From positions 12,501 through 76,500 of the forward strand of contig CP114484.1 of the NCBI GenBank assembly GCA_027186245.1: a DNA stretch of 64,000 nt, written 5' to 3'. A model generated the notes under the pieces. The model was not told where the DNA came from. It was given only the letters and a program-made list of their open reading frames with translations, and searched no databases. Source of the DNA: Coriaria nepalensis (taxonomy: Eukaryota > Streptophyta > Magnoliopsida > Cucurbitales > Coriariaceae). Numbering within the stretch: position 1 is the first letter of the stretch; each line of letters opens with the position of its first letter. Below, piece after piece: positions 25,373-38,749 of the stretch. Both the position numbers and the translations under genes were made by a program.

Positions 25373-25713
25373 TATTGAGCTATAGGAATTCACCATTAGC
25401 TTCTTTATTAATGGCATCTTCTCAACCTCTGGTTTTAAATATATTAGAAGCTCTAACGGTCACCTACAAGAAAAAAGAAGAAGTCAAGTGAAGTTATGTG
25501 TTTTGTCTTTCTTCCCTAAATACAAAATGCAACGTATAAAGAAATTACAGCTCATCATTAGTTTGTTAGAAAGATTCTTTTAGGTTTTCATTCTTATTGG
25601 CTTGACCAGATTATAAATATAATCCTTCTGCATTTATACAATGTACGATTTTTCTCACAAATTAATAAACTTTTCTTCTATATCTTCCTTCATTTCTTTA
25701 ACAAAACCTTTTA
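25373..25713 (+). repeat. 5' LTR of copia element C
   Basis: Starts TATTGAGC and ends ACCTTTTA immediately before the PBS. The expected TG start appears mutated to TA in both copies. Confidence 0.85.
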
Positions 25714-28700
25714 TGGTATCAGAGTTGTAAGATGACAGACTAAACATCAAAAATGAAAGGAAAGAAATCTGATTCTCAATCAACTCATGATGAAGAACCA
25801 TACTTCCTTTCAAACTTTTTAAAATCCAATAATCCATATAAATTAGATCATGGAGATAATTCTCAGAATGTCCTAGTCACAATCTATTAACTAAGGACAA
25901 TTATGAGATATGGTCTAAGGCAATGAAACGAGCCTTGAGAGCCAAGAACAAAACATGTTTTATTAATGGCAAACTGCCAAAACCAGATAGGTCATTCATG
26001 GACACACATGAACCAGAAAAAGCAGCACTACTCCTAGAATCTTGGGAGCGCTGCAATGACATGGCGGTGTCTTGGATTGAGAACTCACTCAGCACAAATA
26101 TTAAAACAAGTGTTTCATACATAGGAAATGCTCAAGATATTTGGAATGAATTAAAAGAATCATTTACACATCAAGATGGTCCAAGAGTGTATGATCTGAA
26201 AAAACAACTTGCAGACCTAAAGCAAGGAAATGATTATGTTGTTGCCTATTATGGAAAATTAAGGGTGTTATGGGATCAACTTAATGATTTTGAACACATT
26301 CCTAAATGTAATTGTGAACATCTTAAATTTCTTGTGGATAAGGTATAAAGGGACAAGGTTATTAAATTTATAATGAGGCTTAATGACAAATACTCAGCAT
26401 CTCATGATCAAATCAGGTTAAGGATTCCCCTACCTAAGGTTAATCGGGTCTATGGACAAATCAAAAATCAAGAAAGAACCAATGCCCTGGCAGAATCTAC
26501 TGTCACAAAAGCAGTTGTTATGGCTTCCAGAAAGTTTTCATCTTATGTTTCCAATAATTCTATACAGCTTAGCAAAACCACGAATTATGTCAAAAAGCAG
26601 AAAATGTATTGTTCTCACTGCAGAATTGTTGGCCATAGCTTAGAGAACTGTTTTAAAATATGGAATGCAGAACCCCAAGTTTGTGATTACTATAAGTTAT
26701 AAGGTTATGTGAAGACAAAATGCTTTAAAATAATATACTATCCTGAAAGGCATAAGCTTCACAATTCTGTCAAAAATGTGAATCTAGCCTCTGCTTCCTT
26801 AAGCACTATCAAAGATAACACTATTGAAGACAAATTCACCTTATCCAAATTTGAATATCAACAGCTCATCGCTCTCATTCAAGGAAAATCTACAACACCA
26901 CAAGTTAACATGGTTATGCCACTGCAGGTTTATCGACTCTCTCTTTACCTTGCTCGCAATCTAAATATTTTTCTTCAACACCCTAGATACTAAACACTGG
27001 AGCAACTGACCATATCATATGTGATATCACTTATTTTTCTCATATGAAACTTACATCTGCTATTTATGTTCAATTACCAACTAAAGAAATGCCTCATGTT
27101 TCACACATAGGGACAATAAAGATCACAAATACCATTATCCTCTATAATGCTTTATATGTGCCCTCTTTTACATATAATCTCTTTTATGCAAGTCGACTTA
27201 CAATATCATTAAATTGTTATCTAATATTTTTTTTCTACACATTATTTCATACATGACCTTTTGGACTTGAGGATGATTGGAAATGGTGAATTAAAACAAG
27301 GACTATATCATTTGTTACTTATAAATTCTCAACCTACTATTTTTGCTAATCAACTGCATATTTCATATTCTAGTACTGATTTAATGAATTTATCTAATGA
27401 TAAGGAGCATGGTTCTGTGGCATTATGGCATGCTTGATTAGGCCATGTATCCTTAAGTAGACTAAAATTATTAAATGTATCTTTTCCATCCAATAAGGTC
27501 TTATTATGATATTTGTGCCATGTCTAAACTTCATAAATTACCTTTTCCCAAAAATCCTTCTAGATCAAAGAAACCTTTTGAACTCCTTCATGTGATATAT
27601 GGGGCCCCCATTCTACTAATAGTCATGATGACATGAGATATTTTCTAACAATTGTTGAAGATCATAGTAGAAATACATGAGTTTATCTACGTAAAGCCAA
27701 ATCTGAAGTGAAATAGTGGATTCTATCATTTTCCTCTTATGTTCAAACCCAATTTGGTACTAAAATTCAAAAGTTGAGAAGTGATAATAGGAGTGAATTT
27801 TTATTACAATATTTCTATAACAAAGAAGGCATTATCCACCACTCTTCATGTATTGAAACCCCACAACAAAATAGTGTAGTTGAAAGAAGATACCAGTACA
27901 TACTCAATGTTGTTAAGGCCCTTCGTTTTCAATTTGGCCTTCATTTAACCTATTGGAAAGAGTTTGTCTTAACTACAGTTTTCCTCACTAACAAAACCCC
28001 TACTTCATTATTAGATAACAAATCTTCATATGAAATTTTGTTACACAAACAACCCGACTATACAAAACTCGAAGTTTTTGGATGCTTATGTTATGCCTCT
28101 ACTATTTCTGAAGGTAGAACGAAACTTGATCCACGAGCTAGAAACACGAGCTAGAAAATGTGTTTTCATAGGCTATCCTACTAGCGTTAAGGGTTATAAA
28201 CTTCTTGATCTTCACTCTAACTCTATTTTTATATTTCGTGATGTTCATTTTTTTGAATCTGTATTCCCTTATAGGAATGTGCATACATCACTTGATCAAC
28301 CTATGTCTCCTCCTATTATCACATCCCCTTTTTACCTTTCAGATTTTGATGATGATGAGATTATTCTTCCTAAAACAACCTTGCCTATAGGACCATATAT
28401 TTATCCCATATCATACCCAAATATTTCTTTCATTCCTGATTTATCTTCTCCTATACCTCTATCTACATATCCATCTAGAACTAGAAGATCTCCATCCCAT
28501 TTATCTAATTACATATGTACTTCCTTAATTACATTTGATACAGGTCATGCTTCTCCTTCACTCTCTCCAATCAATCTAAAAGATACTCCTCTCTTTCCTT
28601 TATCCCAATATATATCCAATTCCAAATAGGCGATTACTCACCTTATTGAACCAGACACTTACAAAGAGGTGATTAAAGATCCAAATTGGATTCAGGCTAT

Positions 28701-30121
28701 GGATACATAGATAAGAGCTTTAGAGGCAAACAATACTTGGTCTCTCACTAATCTACCTAGAGGCAAAGTGGTTGTTAGGTCTAAATGGGTTTTTAAGCTC
28801 AAATACAAATCCGATGGTACTCTAGAAAGATATAAGGCACGACTTGTGGCTAAAGGATACAGTCAACAAGAATGTATTGATTATCATGAGACATTCTCCC
28901 TTGTCACCAAAATGACAACGGTTCGATGTCTCTTAGCTTTGGCAGCCATTAAGGGTTAGTTTCCTCATCAATTTGATGTTCAAAATGCTTTCTTGCATGT
29001 TTATTTAGAAGAGGATGTTTACATAAAACTACCTCCTAACTATTCAAAGGTCTTAAAGGCCAGGTTTGCAAGCTTCACAAAAGTCTCTATGGTTTAAAAC
29101 AAGCATCACGACAGTGGTATGCTAAATTTTCCAAATCCTTAATTTCTTTTGGCTACACACAATCTAAGGCTGATTACAACCTTTTTACCAAAGTCTCATC
29201 CACTCAATTTTCTGATGTTTTGGTCTATGTTGATGATATTGTTATGGCCAATTCAGATTCATCCTCAATTACCTCTTTAAAGGTATTCTTAAATTCTCAA
29301 TTTCGAATCAAAGATCTCAGTCCTATACTCTGGATCTTCTCAAAGATGTCAACTTACAAGATGTCAAACCAATAAAAATTCCCATTGAGCAAAATCAGAA
29401 ATTCAGTAAAAACAATGGCACCATACTCTCAGATATAACCATATACAGACGCTTCATTGGTAAACATATATACTTAACCATTTCACGACCAGATATCAGT
29501 TATGTTGTTCAAGTCCTTAGTCAATTTATGGCTATTCCTACTGGCATTCATCTAAAGGTAGTTCATAGGATTTTACGTTACGTTAAAGGAACTCCAGGTC
29601 AGTGATTGTTCTTTTCTTCTAAGTCTAATCTCCAAATTAGGGCTTTTTGTGACTCTGATTGGGGAGCTTATTCTGACACTCATAGATCAGTCACAGGTTT
29701 CTGCATTTGCTCATTTCATCTCTCATTTCCTGGAAAAGTAAGAAATAAGCAATCATTTCAAGATCATCTGCTGAAACGGAGTATAGATCAATGGCCACAA
29801 CCTGTTGCGAGTTAATTTGGATTCGATATTTACTTACCGATCTTAGAATTCAAATTCATTCTGCTGCTTTTATCCATTGTGATAATCTTGTTGCTCTTCA
29901 TATTGCTGCCAATCTTGTTTTCCATGAAAGAACAAAGCATATCGAACTTCACTGCCATTTGATTCGTGAAAAAATTCATGAGAGTTCAATTTGCACTAAA
30001 CACATTTCTACTCATAATTAATTGGTAGATCTTTTAACGAAAGCCTTACCTTTGAGGGTTTTCTTATCCCATTTATCCAAGCTCGGAGTCATCAATATAT
30101 ACTCTCCAGCTTGCGGGAGGG

Positions 30122-30461
30122 TATTGAGCTATATGAACTCACCATCAGCTTCTTCATTAATGGTGTCTTCTCAACCACTAGTTTCAAATATATTAGAAGC
30201 TCCAACAGTCACCTACAAGGAAGAAGAAGAAGTCAAGTTAAGTTATGTATTTTGTCTTTCTTCCCTAAATACAAAATGCAATGTATAAAGAAATTATAGC
30301 TCATTATTAGTTTGTTAGAAAGATTCTTTACGTTTTCATTCTTATTAGCTAGAACAGATTTTAAATATAATCATTATGCATTTGTACAATGTACAATTTT
30401 TCTCACAAATTAATTAAAGCTTTCTTCTGCATCTTACTTCATTTCTTTAACAAAACCTTTA
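30122..30461 (+). repeat. 3' LTR of copia element C
   Basis: Diverged copy of 25373-25713, starting directly after the purine-rich tract and ending ACCTTTAA before the non-element sequence ATCTCCAATC. Confidence 0.85.
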
Positions 30462-30925
30462 ATCTCCAATCTCATTTTCTTTGCCTTTTTCTTTTTGAAT
30501 CTTCCAATACGCGTGCTCTTTACTTCAAAGAGAAAAACAATGGTAGTAGGTGTAGTATTAGGCGTAGCAACATATGGTCAAAGCTTTGACAATACAGATG
30601 TTAGACGTGATCCCATGCTTTCAAGCTAGTAGTTACAACAACTCTTTCTTAACAATCTACTACTCTACGTCTCTACTTTGTGCATTATGATTTCTAACCC
30701 TGGACACAACCTAGTGTAGTGCCGAATTTCTCTGTCAGATTACTAGAAACGGATCTACTTTCCTTAAATCCATTCATTCAATCAATCAATATTATGATCA
30801 ATTCATGTTTTTTCTCCAACCGCACATGCATAAAACTCCAACATACAACTTACAATTATTAATAAATTAACCATTCCAATCTGTCACCTATGAAGTTAAA
30901 TTTCACCACTAATAAATCTTACTGC

Positions 30926-31652
30926 TAGAGATGTCAAATTGGCTCACCCGACCTAGCCCGACCCCTTCAAGGCTTTCACTATTTAGGGTCGGGTAGGGCT
31001 AAGTTTGGAAAAAAAATGGGCTGGGTTGGACTTGGTCCGTTTTCAAAATATATGTCCATTCCCGACCTGAAAAGCTTTTTGAGTTTATCTTGGGCCTATC
31101 CGGACCAAAAATGGGTCGGGTTCTATCGGGCTTAAAATGGGTCCGGGCGTTTTTAAATAAAATATTCATAATAAATTATTATTAAATTAAGTGAGATTAT
31201 TTGAGATTTTGAGTCCTGAGAACAATCCAAACAAAATTATCAAATTGTATCATCAAAGTTTATAACCAAATAAATAATAGCATCTCAAATTATCAAATTA
31301 TCAAATTGTCTAATTATCAAATAACTAAGAGTATAAGATTATCTCAAATAAAGAATAAATTTTTAGCCAAATAAAGACTTCATTACATATTATTAATAAA
31401 TGAGTTCATCAAAAAAATCTCATGACTTTAAGGAGGAAAAAAAAAACTTTACAATGAAGACATAAACAAAAAAATAACAATAAAAATTTGTCAGGTCATG
31501 CCCAACCGGACTCAACTGGGCTTATATACCGGCCCGGCTCAGCCCGACCCAATGGATTTGAAAATTTGTCCAAGCTCGGGCATGTATCTAAGCCGAATTT
31601 TTTCCTCAGACTATAGGAGGGCCGAAAAACCCAACTCATTTTGACACCTCTA
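30926..31652. mobile_element. hAT-like MITE (non-autonomous DNA transposon)
   Basis: 727-bp non-coding element. Its ends are inverted repeats: TAGAGATGTCAAATTGG on the left and the complement of TAGAGGTGTCAAAATGAG on the right. The flanking octamers CTTACTGC (30918-30925) and CTTACAAC (31653-31660) agree at 6 of 8 bases, fitting an aged 8-bp hAT duplication. The subterminal regions are GC-rich (CCCGACCTAGCCCGACCCC and the CGGCCCGGCTCAGCCCGACCC end) and the middle is AT-rich. No transposase ORF. Family placement rests on the end sequence and TSD length. Confidence 0.7.
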
Positions 31653-31660
31653 CTTACAAC

Positions 31661-32499
31661 CATTGAGTTAACCCAATTTGGCGTGTATATGCCGGTAGGA
31701 ACAAGTCAAAAGTATCCATAACCACAAAGGAAGAAACACTTTATTTATTTATTTTTAACAAAAACTATTATTTTTTCAACCGTCTACATTGCTATCAGAA
31801 AAAATAGTACACAAAATGTATTAAAAAGGAACGAAATTAAACAATACAAAAAGAGGGGAACATAAACCAAAACATCGGAAAAAAAAAAAAAAAAACTTAA
31901 ACCAAATTATTATTCCAAAGGAAGCAAAATATAAAAAGAAGTACACGTTAAATTAATTAAAATATTTGCCACTCAATTTGTTTTCCTATAAACATGAGTA
32001 AGAATAACTTGATAATACTCGACTGCTTCCCTAATTTCCATGATAATATAATACATGGAGTAATCTTGTGACGTCCTTGACTCATCTGGACCAAATATAA
32101 GGAATTTGTTTTAATATAAATACTGTAAATTTATAATTCTTCACATAAATTGACTCTTGAGAAGAGTTTTTGCTTCCGCTTGCATGCTTGTTGTAGTACC
32201 TCAATAGATTGCTAAAGCTTTAACCAAATTTCTTTCATTATTTCTCAAAATAATGCCACCTCCTGAAACCCCTAAATTCCCTTTACTAGCACCATTAGCA
32301 TTGATCTTCAAGAAGTTGGAAGAAGGTTTACTCCATTTTAACAACTTGAGGTGAGTGGTAGTAATCGAACAAGAAATATTTTACATCTACATGGTAATAC
32401 TTTCTTTTTAGATAGATTGTTTTTTCAATCGGTCATTATTTTCTCAATCATAATTCCAGTCTCTCTTTAGATAGATTGTGTCTCCTTACTGTGGCTTTT
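31661..32499. other. AT-rich intergenic gap
   Basis: No gene recognised. A-runs are at 31878-31894. A 14-bp direct repeat (TTTAGATAGATTGT) occurs at 32407 and 32466, just before the copia fragment begins. Confidence 0.4.
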
Positions 32500-34479
32500 T
32501 TGATCAACAAAACTTCTTCCCCACTTTTGAGGCACAACACACCTTTTCATTTGCTATACAAAACAGCTCATGATTACACTCTTTTTCAAGTTTTTGGCTG
32601 TTTAGCATTTGTTTCCACCTTAGCTGCTCATTGAACCAAGTTCCAACCCCGTGCTCGAGTTTGTACCTTCCTTGGTTATCAGCCTGGTGTGAAAGGGTAT
32701 AAGTTATATGATGTGGAGACCAAACAAGTTTTTCTTTCACGAGATGCAATATTTCATGAGGAAGTGTTTCTCTTTCATGCTATTACTAGTTCAGATCAAG
32801 TTATTGATCAGTTTTCAGATTTGGTTCTACCCCATTCTTCATTACAAGCTTATTTTATTCCAGATCTTGATCTACCTGTTACTATTGGTGTTTCAGCTAA
32901 TCCTCCCATTGATTGTCCAGATTCTAATTCTCCTATTATTTCTTCATCGAGTCCATCTCCCTCTGGTGTTGCTTCTCCTTCAGTAGCTAACATTCTAGTA
33001 GATGATATTCCAACAATTGCTCCTTCTACATCTGGTGGTGTTGTCCTTCGAAAATCAACTAAAGTGATTCATCATCCCAATTACTTGAAGCATTTTCACT
33101 GCAATTTACTTGTTGGTTCTTTTACTAATGCTTCCACTTCTGCATCTTATCCTATCTCTAACTACATCTCTTATCATGGCCTTTCTGAATCACACAAGCA
33201 GTTTGTACTAATGTATCCTCTCAGGTTGAGCCTCAATACTATCACCAAGCAGTGAAGTTTTCTGAATGGAGATTAGCTATGCATGAAGAATTTAAAGTTA
33301 TGGAAGCAAATAACACCTGGACCGTCGCTTCTCTTCCTCATGACAAGGATACCATTGGATGCAAATGGATTTATAAAATCAAGCTTAAATCGGATGGATC
33401 TATTGAGCGACATAAGGCTCGTTTGGTAGCTAAATGCTATACACAACAAGAAGGTTTGGACTTTGTTGAAACCTTTTCTCCAGTGGCAAAATTAGTGATT
33501 GTGAAGGTTCTTCTTGCACTTGCTGCCTCACAAAATTGGCATCTAGCTCAACTCGATGTCAACGGCGCCTTTTTAAATGACAATATTTTTAAGGAAGTCT
33601 ATATGAATCTCCCTCTCAGTTATCTTAGACAGGGAGAGTCCTCTCCATGTAAAAGCAAACTAGTATGCAAGCTTCACAAGTCAATTTATGGTCTCAAGCA
33701 AGCTTCGAGACAATGATATTCAAAATTTTCTCAAGCTTTGCCTCAGGTTTAGCTTTCTTCAGTCAAAATCTGATTACTCTCTCTTCACAAAAGTTCATGG
33801 ATCCTCTTTTGTTGCTCTTCTAGTTTATGTGAATGATATCATCCTTACAAGTCCTTCATCTCAAGCTATTGATGAGCTCAAACAGTTTCTGCATACACAA
33901 TTTAAGCTCAAAGACCTTGGTTATCTCAAACACTTCCTTGGTGTTGAGATTGCTAAGTCCAAACAAGGAATTGCACTTTCTCAACGTCATTACATATTAC
34001 AATTGCTTGAGGACACAAGTTATTTGGCTTGTAGGCCTACTGTTATTCCAATGGATCCAAAACTTCAGTTAACTGCCACTGAAGATGAACTGCTTCCTGA
34101 CATAATACACTATTGACGACTTGTTGGGAAACTTCTTTCTTTCACTATATCTCGCCCAGATATTACTTTTGCAGTTCACAAGCTCACTCAATTCTTGGCC
34201 CAACCTCGTCTTCCTCACCTCAAGGCAGTGCATCACCTACTTTAGTATCTTAAGAAAAGTCCTAGTTAAGGATTCGTGTTTTCTTCTAATTCTTCCTTGC
34301 ATCTAAGAGCTTACTATGATGCTTGTACTCTAGTTCGTTTGAAAGCATTCTCTGATGCTGATTGGAGATCTTATCCTGATTCTCGACGCTCCATTACATG
34401 TTTTTGCATTTTTATTGGCAACTCTTTAGTCTCTTGGAAGGCCAAAAAGCAAACTATTGTCTCTCGATCCTCAACTAAA
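32500..34479 (+). mobile_element. Ty1/copia fragment E: integrase tail, RT and partial RNase H
   Basis: Element lacking both ends. The left edge begins within the integrase C-terminus (LFQVFGCLAFVS, ~32575-32620; GYQPGVKGYKLYDVE, 32675-32720). A Ser/Pro-rich linker follows, then RT at 33252-34070 ([41 protein letters not shown] with YVND for YVDD). RNase H ([19 protein letters not shown]) then stops after TIVSRSSTK at ~34479. Frame breaks lie at ~32634, 33254, 33716 and 34116-34270. No LTR is attached. It joins element F tail to tail through the microhomology CAACTAAA. Confidence 0.85.
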
Positions 34480-37400
34480 CATCCCTGATCCAAGTGTGAA
34501 GCAAAAACCACTTGTGCTCTTGGCATCATTAAGAGAGTCTGCCCAATCACTGTCCACATATCCTTCTAGTTTCACTTCTCCCCCTTCATACAGAATTCCA
34601 TGAGAAATAAATCCATTAAGGTGCCTAGGTATCCTCTTAGCAACCCCCATATACAATTGAGAAGAATTGTTCATGAACTTGGATAAAATACATACATAAT
34701 ACATGATGTATGGTCTTGTTGATGTGAGGTACATCAAGCCTCCAATTAGACTTCTGAATAAGGTTTCATCAACCCTCGTTGAACCATCATTCCTTCTGAA
34801 TTTTTCATTTGCAGCCATTGGAGTGGATGCTAATTTGCTAGATTTCATGTTGAATCTCTTCATCAGATTCTTAGCATACTTCTCTTGAGACAAAAACACT
34901 CCCTTCTCGAATTGAAACACTTCCATTCCCAAAAAACAACTCATTAATCCCAAGTCTGTCATCTCAAATTCAGCTTCCATCTCCTTTTTGAATTCGTTTT
35001 ATCATATTGATCTCATTCCCAATTATGAGCAAATCATCAACATATAGAGAGATTATGAGTAAGGATGAACCTGATTGTTTGATGTAGAGTGTAGGATCAT
35101 TTTCACTTCTACTAAAACCAGCATTGGACAGATAAGAATCTATCCTGCTATACCAAGCTCTAGGAGCTTGTTTTAGCCCATATAAAGCTTTTTTTAGCTT
35201 GAACACCTTCCCTTCTTCTACTTTCTCCTCAAACCCCTCAGGCACTTGACATGAACTTCTTCTTCCAATATTCCATTCAAGAATGCTGACTTCACATCAA
35301 GCTGATGAATTGACCAAGATTTCCTTGCAGCCAATGCAACGATCAACCTGATTGTATCAAGTCTAGCCACTGGTGTGAATGTCTCAGCATAATCCACTCC
35401 ATGTTGTTGAGAGAATCCCTTCACTACTAATCGTGCTTTGAATCTGTTTACTGAGCTGTCAGCATTCAACTTCAGTTTGAATATCCACTTCAGCTTGATA
35501 ATTTTTTTCTTCTCAGGCTTCTCAACTAGACTCCAAGTCTGATTTTTGGTGATCATTCTTAATTCTTCTTTCATAGCCTTAATTCATCCTTCATATCTTT
35601 TAGCTTCTTCATAGCAACTAGGCTCAACTAGAGCTAAATTGCATCTTTGGTAAACGTCATCAAGAGTTCTGTATCTTGAATTTATTGGTTCAACATCATC
35701 ATCATCAGGATCATCAATGAGAGTTTGATCTTGACTTTCTTCAAGATGGTCAATCAGCCCCTCACTTCCATCTTCATCTTTCCATTTGAAGATTGCTTCC
35801 TCATCAAAATTGACATCTCTGCTGATAGAGATTTTCCCAACATCAGGATAGAAGATCTTATACCCTTTTGATTATGTGCTGTAACTGATCAGTATTCCCT
35901 TTTCACTTTTCATAGAGAGTTTGTCTCTCTTTCCATCTGGAATGTGAGAAAAACACACAGTTCCAAATATTCTGAGGTGAGACACTGAAGGTTTCACATT
36001 GTGCTAAGCCTCATGAGGAGTTTTGCCTTCCACTGACTTGGTAGGCAACTTGTTGAGCAGGTACACATCAGTGTTGGCTGCTTCTGCCCAAAACTTCCTT
36101 GGCATTTTCTTCTCAATCATCATGCTTCTTACCATCTCCATAATGGTCATGTTTTTCATTTCCGAAACCCCATTTTGCTGTGGAGAGTAAGGCACTATCA
36201 ATTGACGAATGATTCCTTCATTTTCACAAAAATGTTTGAAATCATTTGAGGTGTACTCTCCGCAATTGTCAGACCTCAAAGTCTTCAGTTTCATTCCACT
36301 TTGAGTCTCCACTTGCTTCTTAAATTTTACAAAAATGCTAAGCACTTCTGATTTTTCCTTCAGAAAATGAATCCAGCAGAATCTGGTTTTATCATCTATG
36401 AAAATAAGGAAGTATTTGCTCTCATTCAATGAGGCTTCTCTCATTGGTCCATATACATCCAAGTGAACTAGCTCTAGCTTATCCAAGACTCTATGTTCTT
36501 GATTTTTAGGAAATGGCTTCCTACTCAGCTTGCCAAGTTGACATCTTTCACACACTCTATCCTGGGGCTAGACTGAGGGCAAGTCATCAACCATTCCTTG
36601 AGAGTTCAGATTCTGAATGGCCTTGAGATCAAAATGTCCAAACTTTTTATGCCACGACCAAGATTCATCTTCCTTACATCTGAGAGCATGATGATCCCAT
36701 TGCACAGAAAAGCTATCATGACTAACTTGGACTTTAGCCACTTGTTTTCTGTTTGGATCTAGAATGGTGCAATGTTTGTCTTGAAACAGCAAGACATATC
36801 CACTTCTCATCAACTGACCAACACTCAACAGATTATGTTTCAGATCTGGAACCAAAAGAACATTGGTGATAAGTTTGGTACCTTTCTTAGTTTTTACCAA
36901 GATTATGCCTCTTCCTTTATCTCTGACTTTCTCCTCATTTCCAACTGTGATTACAATCGTGAAACTTGTGTCCAGATCTCTGAATATGCTCTCATCATAA
37001 GCCATATGATTGGTGCATCCACTGTCTATGAGCCACCTTTCTCTGGATTCACCATGGTTAGAATCTGCAGCCATGAAGAGAGTTTCTTCATTCTGAACTT
37101 CAGGTGTTGGTGCTTGTTGAGGTTTTTGTACCCCTCTCTCCCTATTCTTCTTGAAGCAATTTTTCTCAATATGACCAAACATCTTGCAGTAATATCATTG
37201 AGGTTTGTCCTTCCATCGACATAATTTTTCAAAATGCCTTTTCCTCTTGCATATGGAGCATGGAGGAAAGTTGTTCTTCCTTTCTGAGCTGCCTGAACCA
37301 GAAGGGGAACAAGCCTGTGACTTCTTCCAAGGCTTGTGCTTATGTTCAGCATGAAAAGCACCTTCAACTTCTTCATCTTTCTTCTTTGCATGCCTAGACT

Positions 37401-38700
37401 CATTTGCTTCTAGGGAGCCTGTGAGTTCTGACATGGTCAGAGAGCTGAGGTCTTTGCTGTCTTCTATAACATCAATTTTGGAGTCGAATTTGGATAGAAC
37501 ACTGACCAACATCTTGTCAACCATCATCTTCTCTTTGATATTCTCTCCAAAAATTTTCATTTGGTTTGAGACTTCCATCATTCTCCCTGCATAGTCCTTG
37601 ATGGACTATGTCTCCTTCATTTTCCACCTCTCAAAGTCTCTTTTGAGGTTTAAGAGTCTGATGTTCCTAACTCTTTCAGATCCTTGAAACTCCTTCTTCA
37701 AGACTTCCAATGCATCTTTAGCCACATATAAGGTAATGATCCGAGAGAATAGCTTGTCATCAATTCCAGATTGAATATTAGCCAAAGCTCTGAAGTTGTT
37801 CCATTTTTCTATCTTTTGCTGTCTAATTTGTTCAAGTGTGAAGTCCACCTCCTCGGATGGTGGTACATAGCCATCTTCCACTATTTCCCAGAGTCCATGA
37901 GCACGAAGATAGGTAGTCATCTTGACTGACCAAAATTGATAGCCTTCACTACTGAAAACTGGTGGTGAAAGTATGTTAACACCTTGATTTGGGGCCATGG
38001 TGTTTTTTTAAGTTTTGAATGCTTATGGTTTAGAAACTGACAAGTGAGAAAGTTAAGGCTAGATGAATTAATCTTTAGAAAAGCTCTGATACCATGTTGG
38101 AAAAATGAAAGACAAGATTCAAGACTTGCTTTCTCTTCCTCAAGAACAGGTTTTTCAATGAGCAAAAAGAAACAATAAACAACAACCACAACAACCAAAT
38201 TCTGTAGAATTCCAATATGATTTTTCATTACAAAAGTAAGAGACTTAATACATAAACAAAGATGAAACAAGGTACATAAATAGTTAACTATTAAATGGCC
38301 ACATTTTAAGCAGAAGCAACACTTACAATCACCATACCTTCACAATTTACAATCAAAACAGACAATGTACAGAAAACCATAAAATCTAAAAAATGCAACC
38401 AACTATACTAGTATTGACCAAAAAATGTGCAAATCGATTTCAAAGCTTTCCAAACTTCACTAGCAGCTTCAACACACTTCAATCAACATAACAAACTTGA
38501 TTGAATACAAAAAATAGCCATTGAGGCTGCCCAACCCTGTTTTGCCTCCCATAACAGCAACCAAAAATAGAAAAGGCAAATTATGACCTAACTTGAGTTT
38601 CTTTGATCCGATCTGAGCGAAACTTGATCATACATTTTTCAATTGATGTGGGGAAGCTAATGGAATAAGAGTCAATGCAAAAAAAAAAAAACATAATCAC
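34472..38700 (-). mobile_element. Ty1/copia element F: 5' LTR, gag, integrase, RT and truncated RNase H
   Basis: The 5' LTR starts at 38095 (TGTTGG) and extends to roughly 38.7 kb. The PBS complement (AGCTCTGATACCA) lies at 38082-38094. Gag begins MAPNQGVNILSPPVFSSEGY at 37998 and continues with CCHC knuckles (CSICKRKRHFEKLC; CKMFGHIEKNC). Protease WLIDSGCTNH is at ~37030-37000. Integrase runs 36555-36004 (CERCQLGKLSRKPFP, LDVYGPM, LRSDNCGEY, PQQNGVSEM, all three acidic residues visible). RT is 35574-34980 (LYVDDLLI intact). RNase H ends after [12 protein letters not shown] at the junction with element E. Breaks between frames are few, so F is less decayed than D or E. Its 3' end and 3' LTR are lost. 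Confidence 0.88.
38095..38700 (-). repeat. 5' LTR of copia element F (outer end approximate)
   Basis: Starts TGTTGGAAAAATG beside the PBS complement. No second copy exists in the window to fix the far end. A segment near 38640-38710 (GGAAGCTAATGG...AGAGTCAA) resembles the end of the element D LTR, which suggests an end near 38.7 kb and a family relationship. Confidence 0.55.
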
Positions 38701-38749
38701 AAAAAAGTCAACTTTTTCCACCTCCATTAATAAGTGATGCATCATAGCT

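Larger units (their letters stand above)
25373..30461 (+). mobile_element. Ty1/copia element C with both LTRs, decayed
   Basis: Full-length but dead element of about 5.1 kb. LTRs are 25373-25713 and 30122-30461. The PBS is an exact TGGTATCAGAG at 25714-25724, and a purine-rich tract (TTGCGGGAGGG) precedes the 3' LTR. Gag spans about 25880-26700 with a CCHC knuckle (CSHCRIVGHSLENC). The protease site reads LNTGATDH (~26990), with Asn where the catalytic Asp is expected. The integrase core is around 27590-28150 (LRSDNRSEF, NSVVERR). RT is 28660-29350 ([28 protein letters not shown]) and RNase H 29600-30070. In-frame stops lie near 26348, 26702, 27437, 28629 and 28959. The LTRs differ at roughly 30 positions by eye, so it is old. 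ATCTCCA occurs just outside both ends and may be the target duplication. Confidence 0.9.

Noticed and set aside
25373..30461. Reading the integrase/RT frames of element C as an active retrotransposon
   Set aside because: At least five internal stops, a lost protease Asp and about 30 LTR differences show that it is dead.
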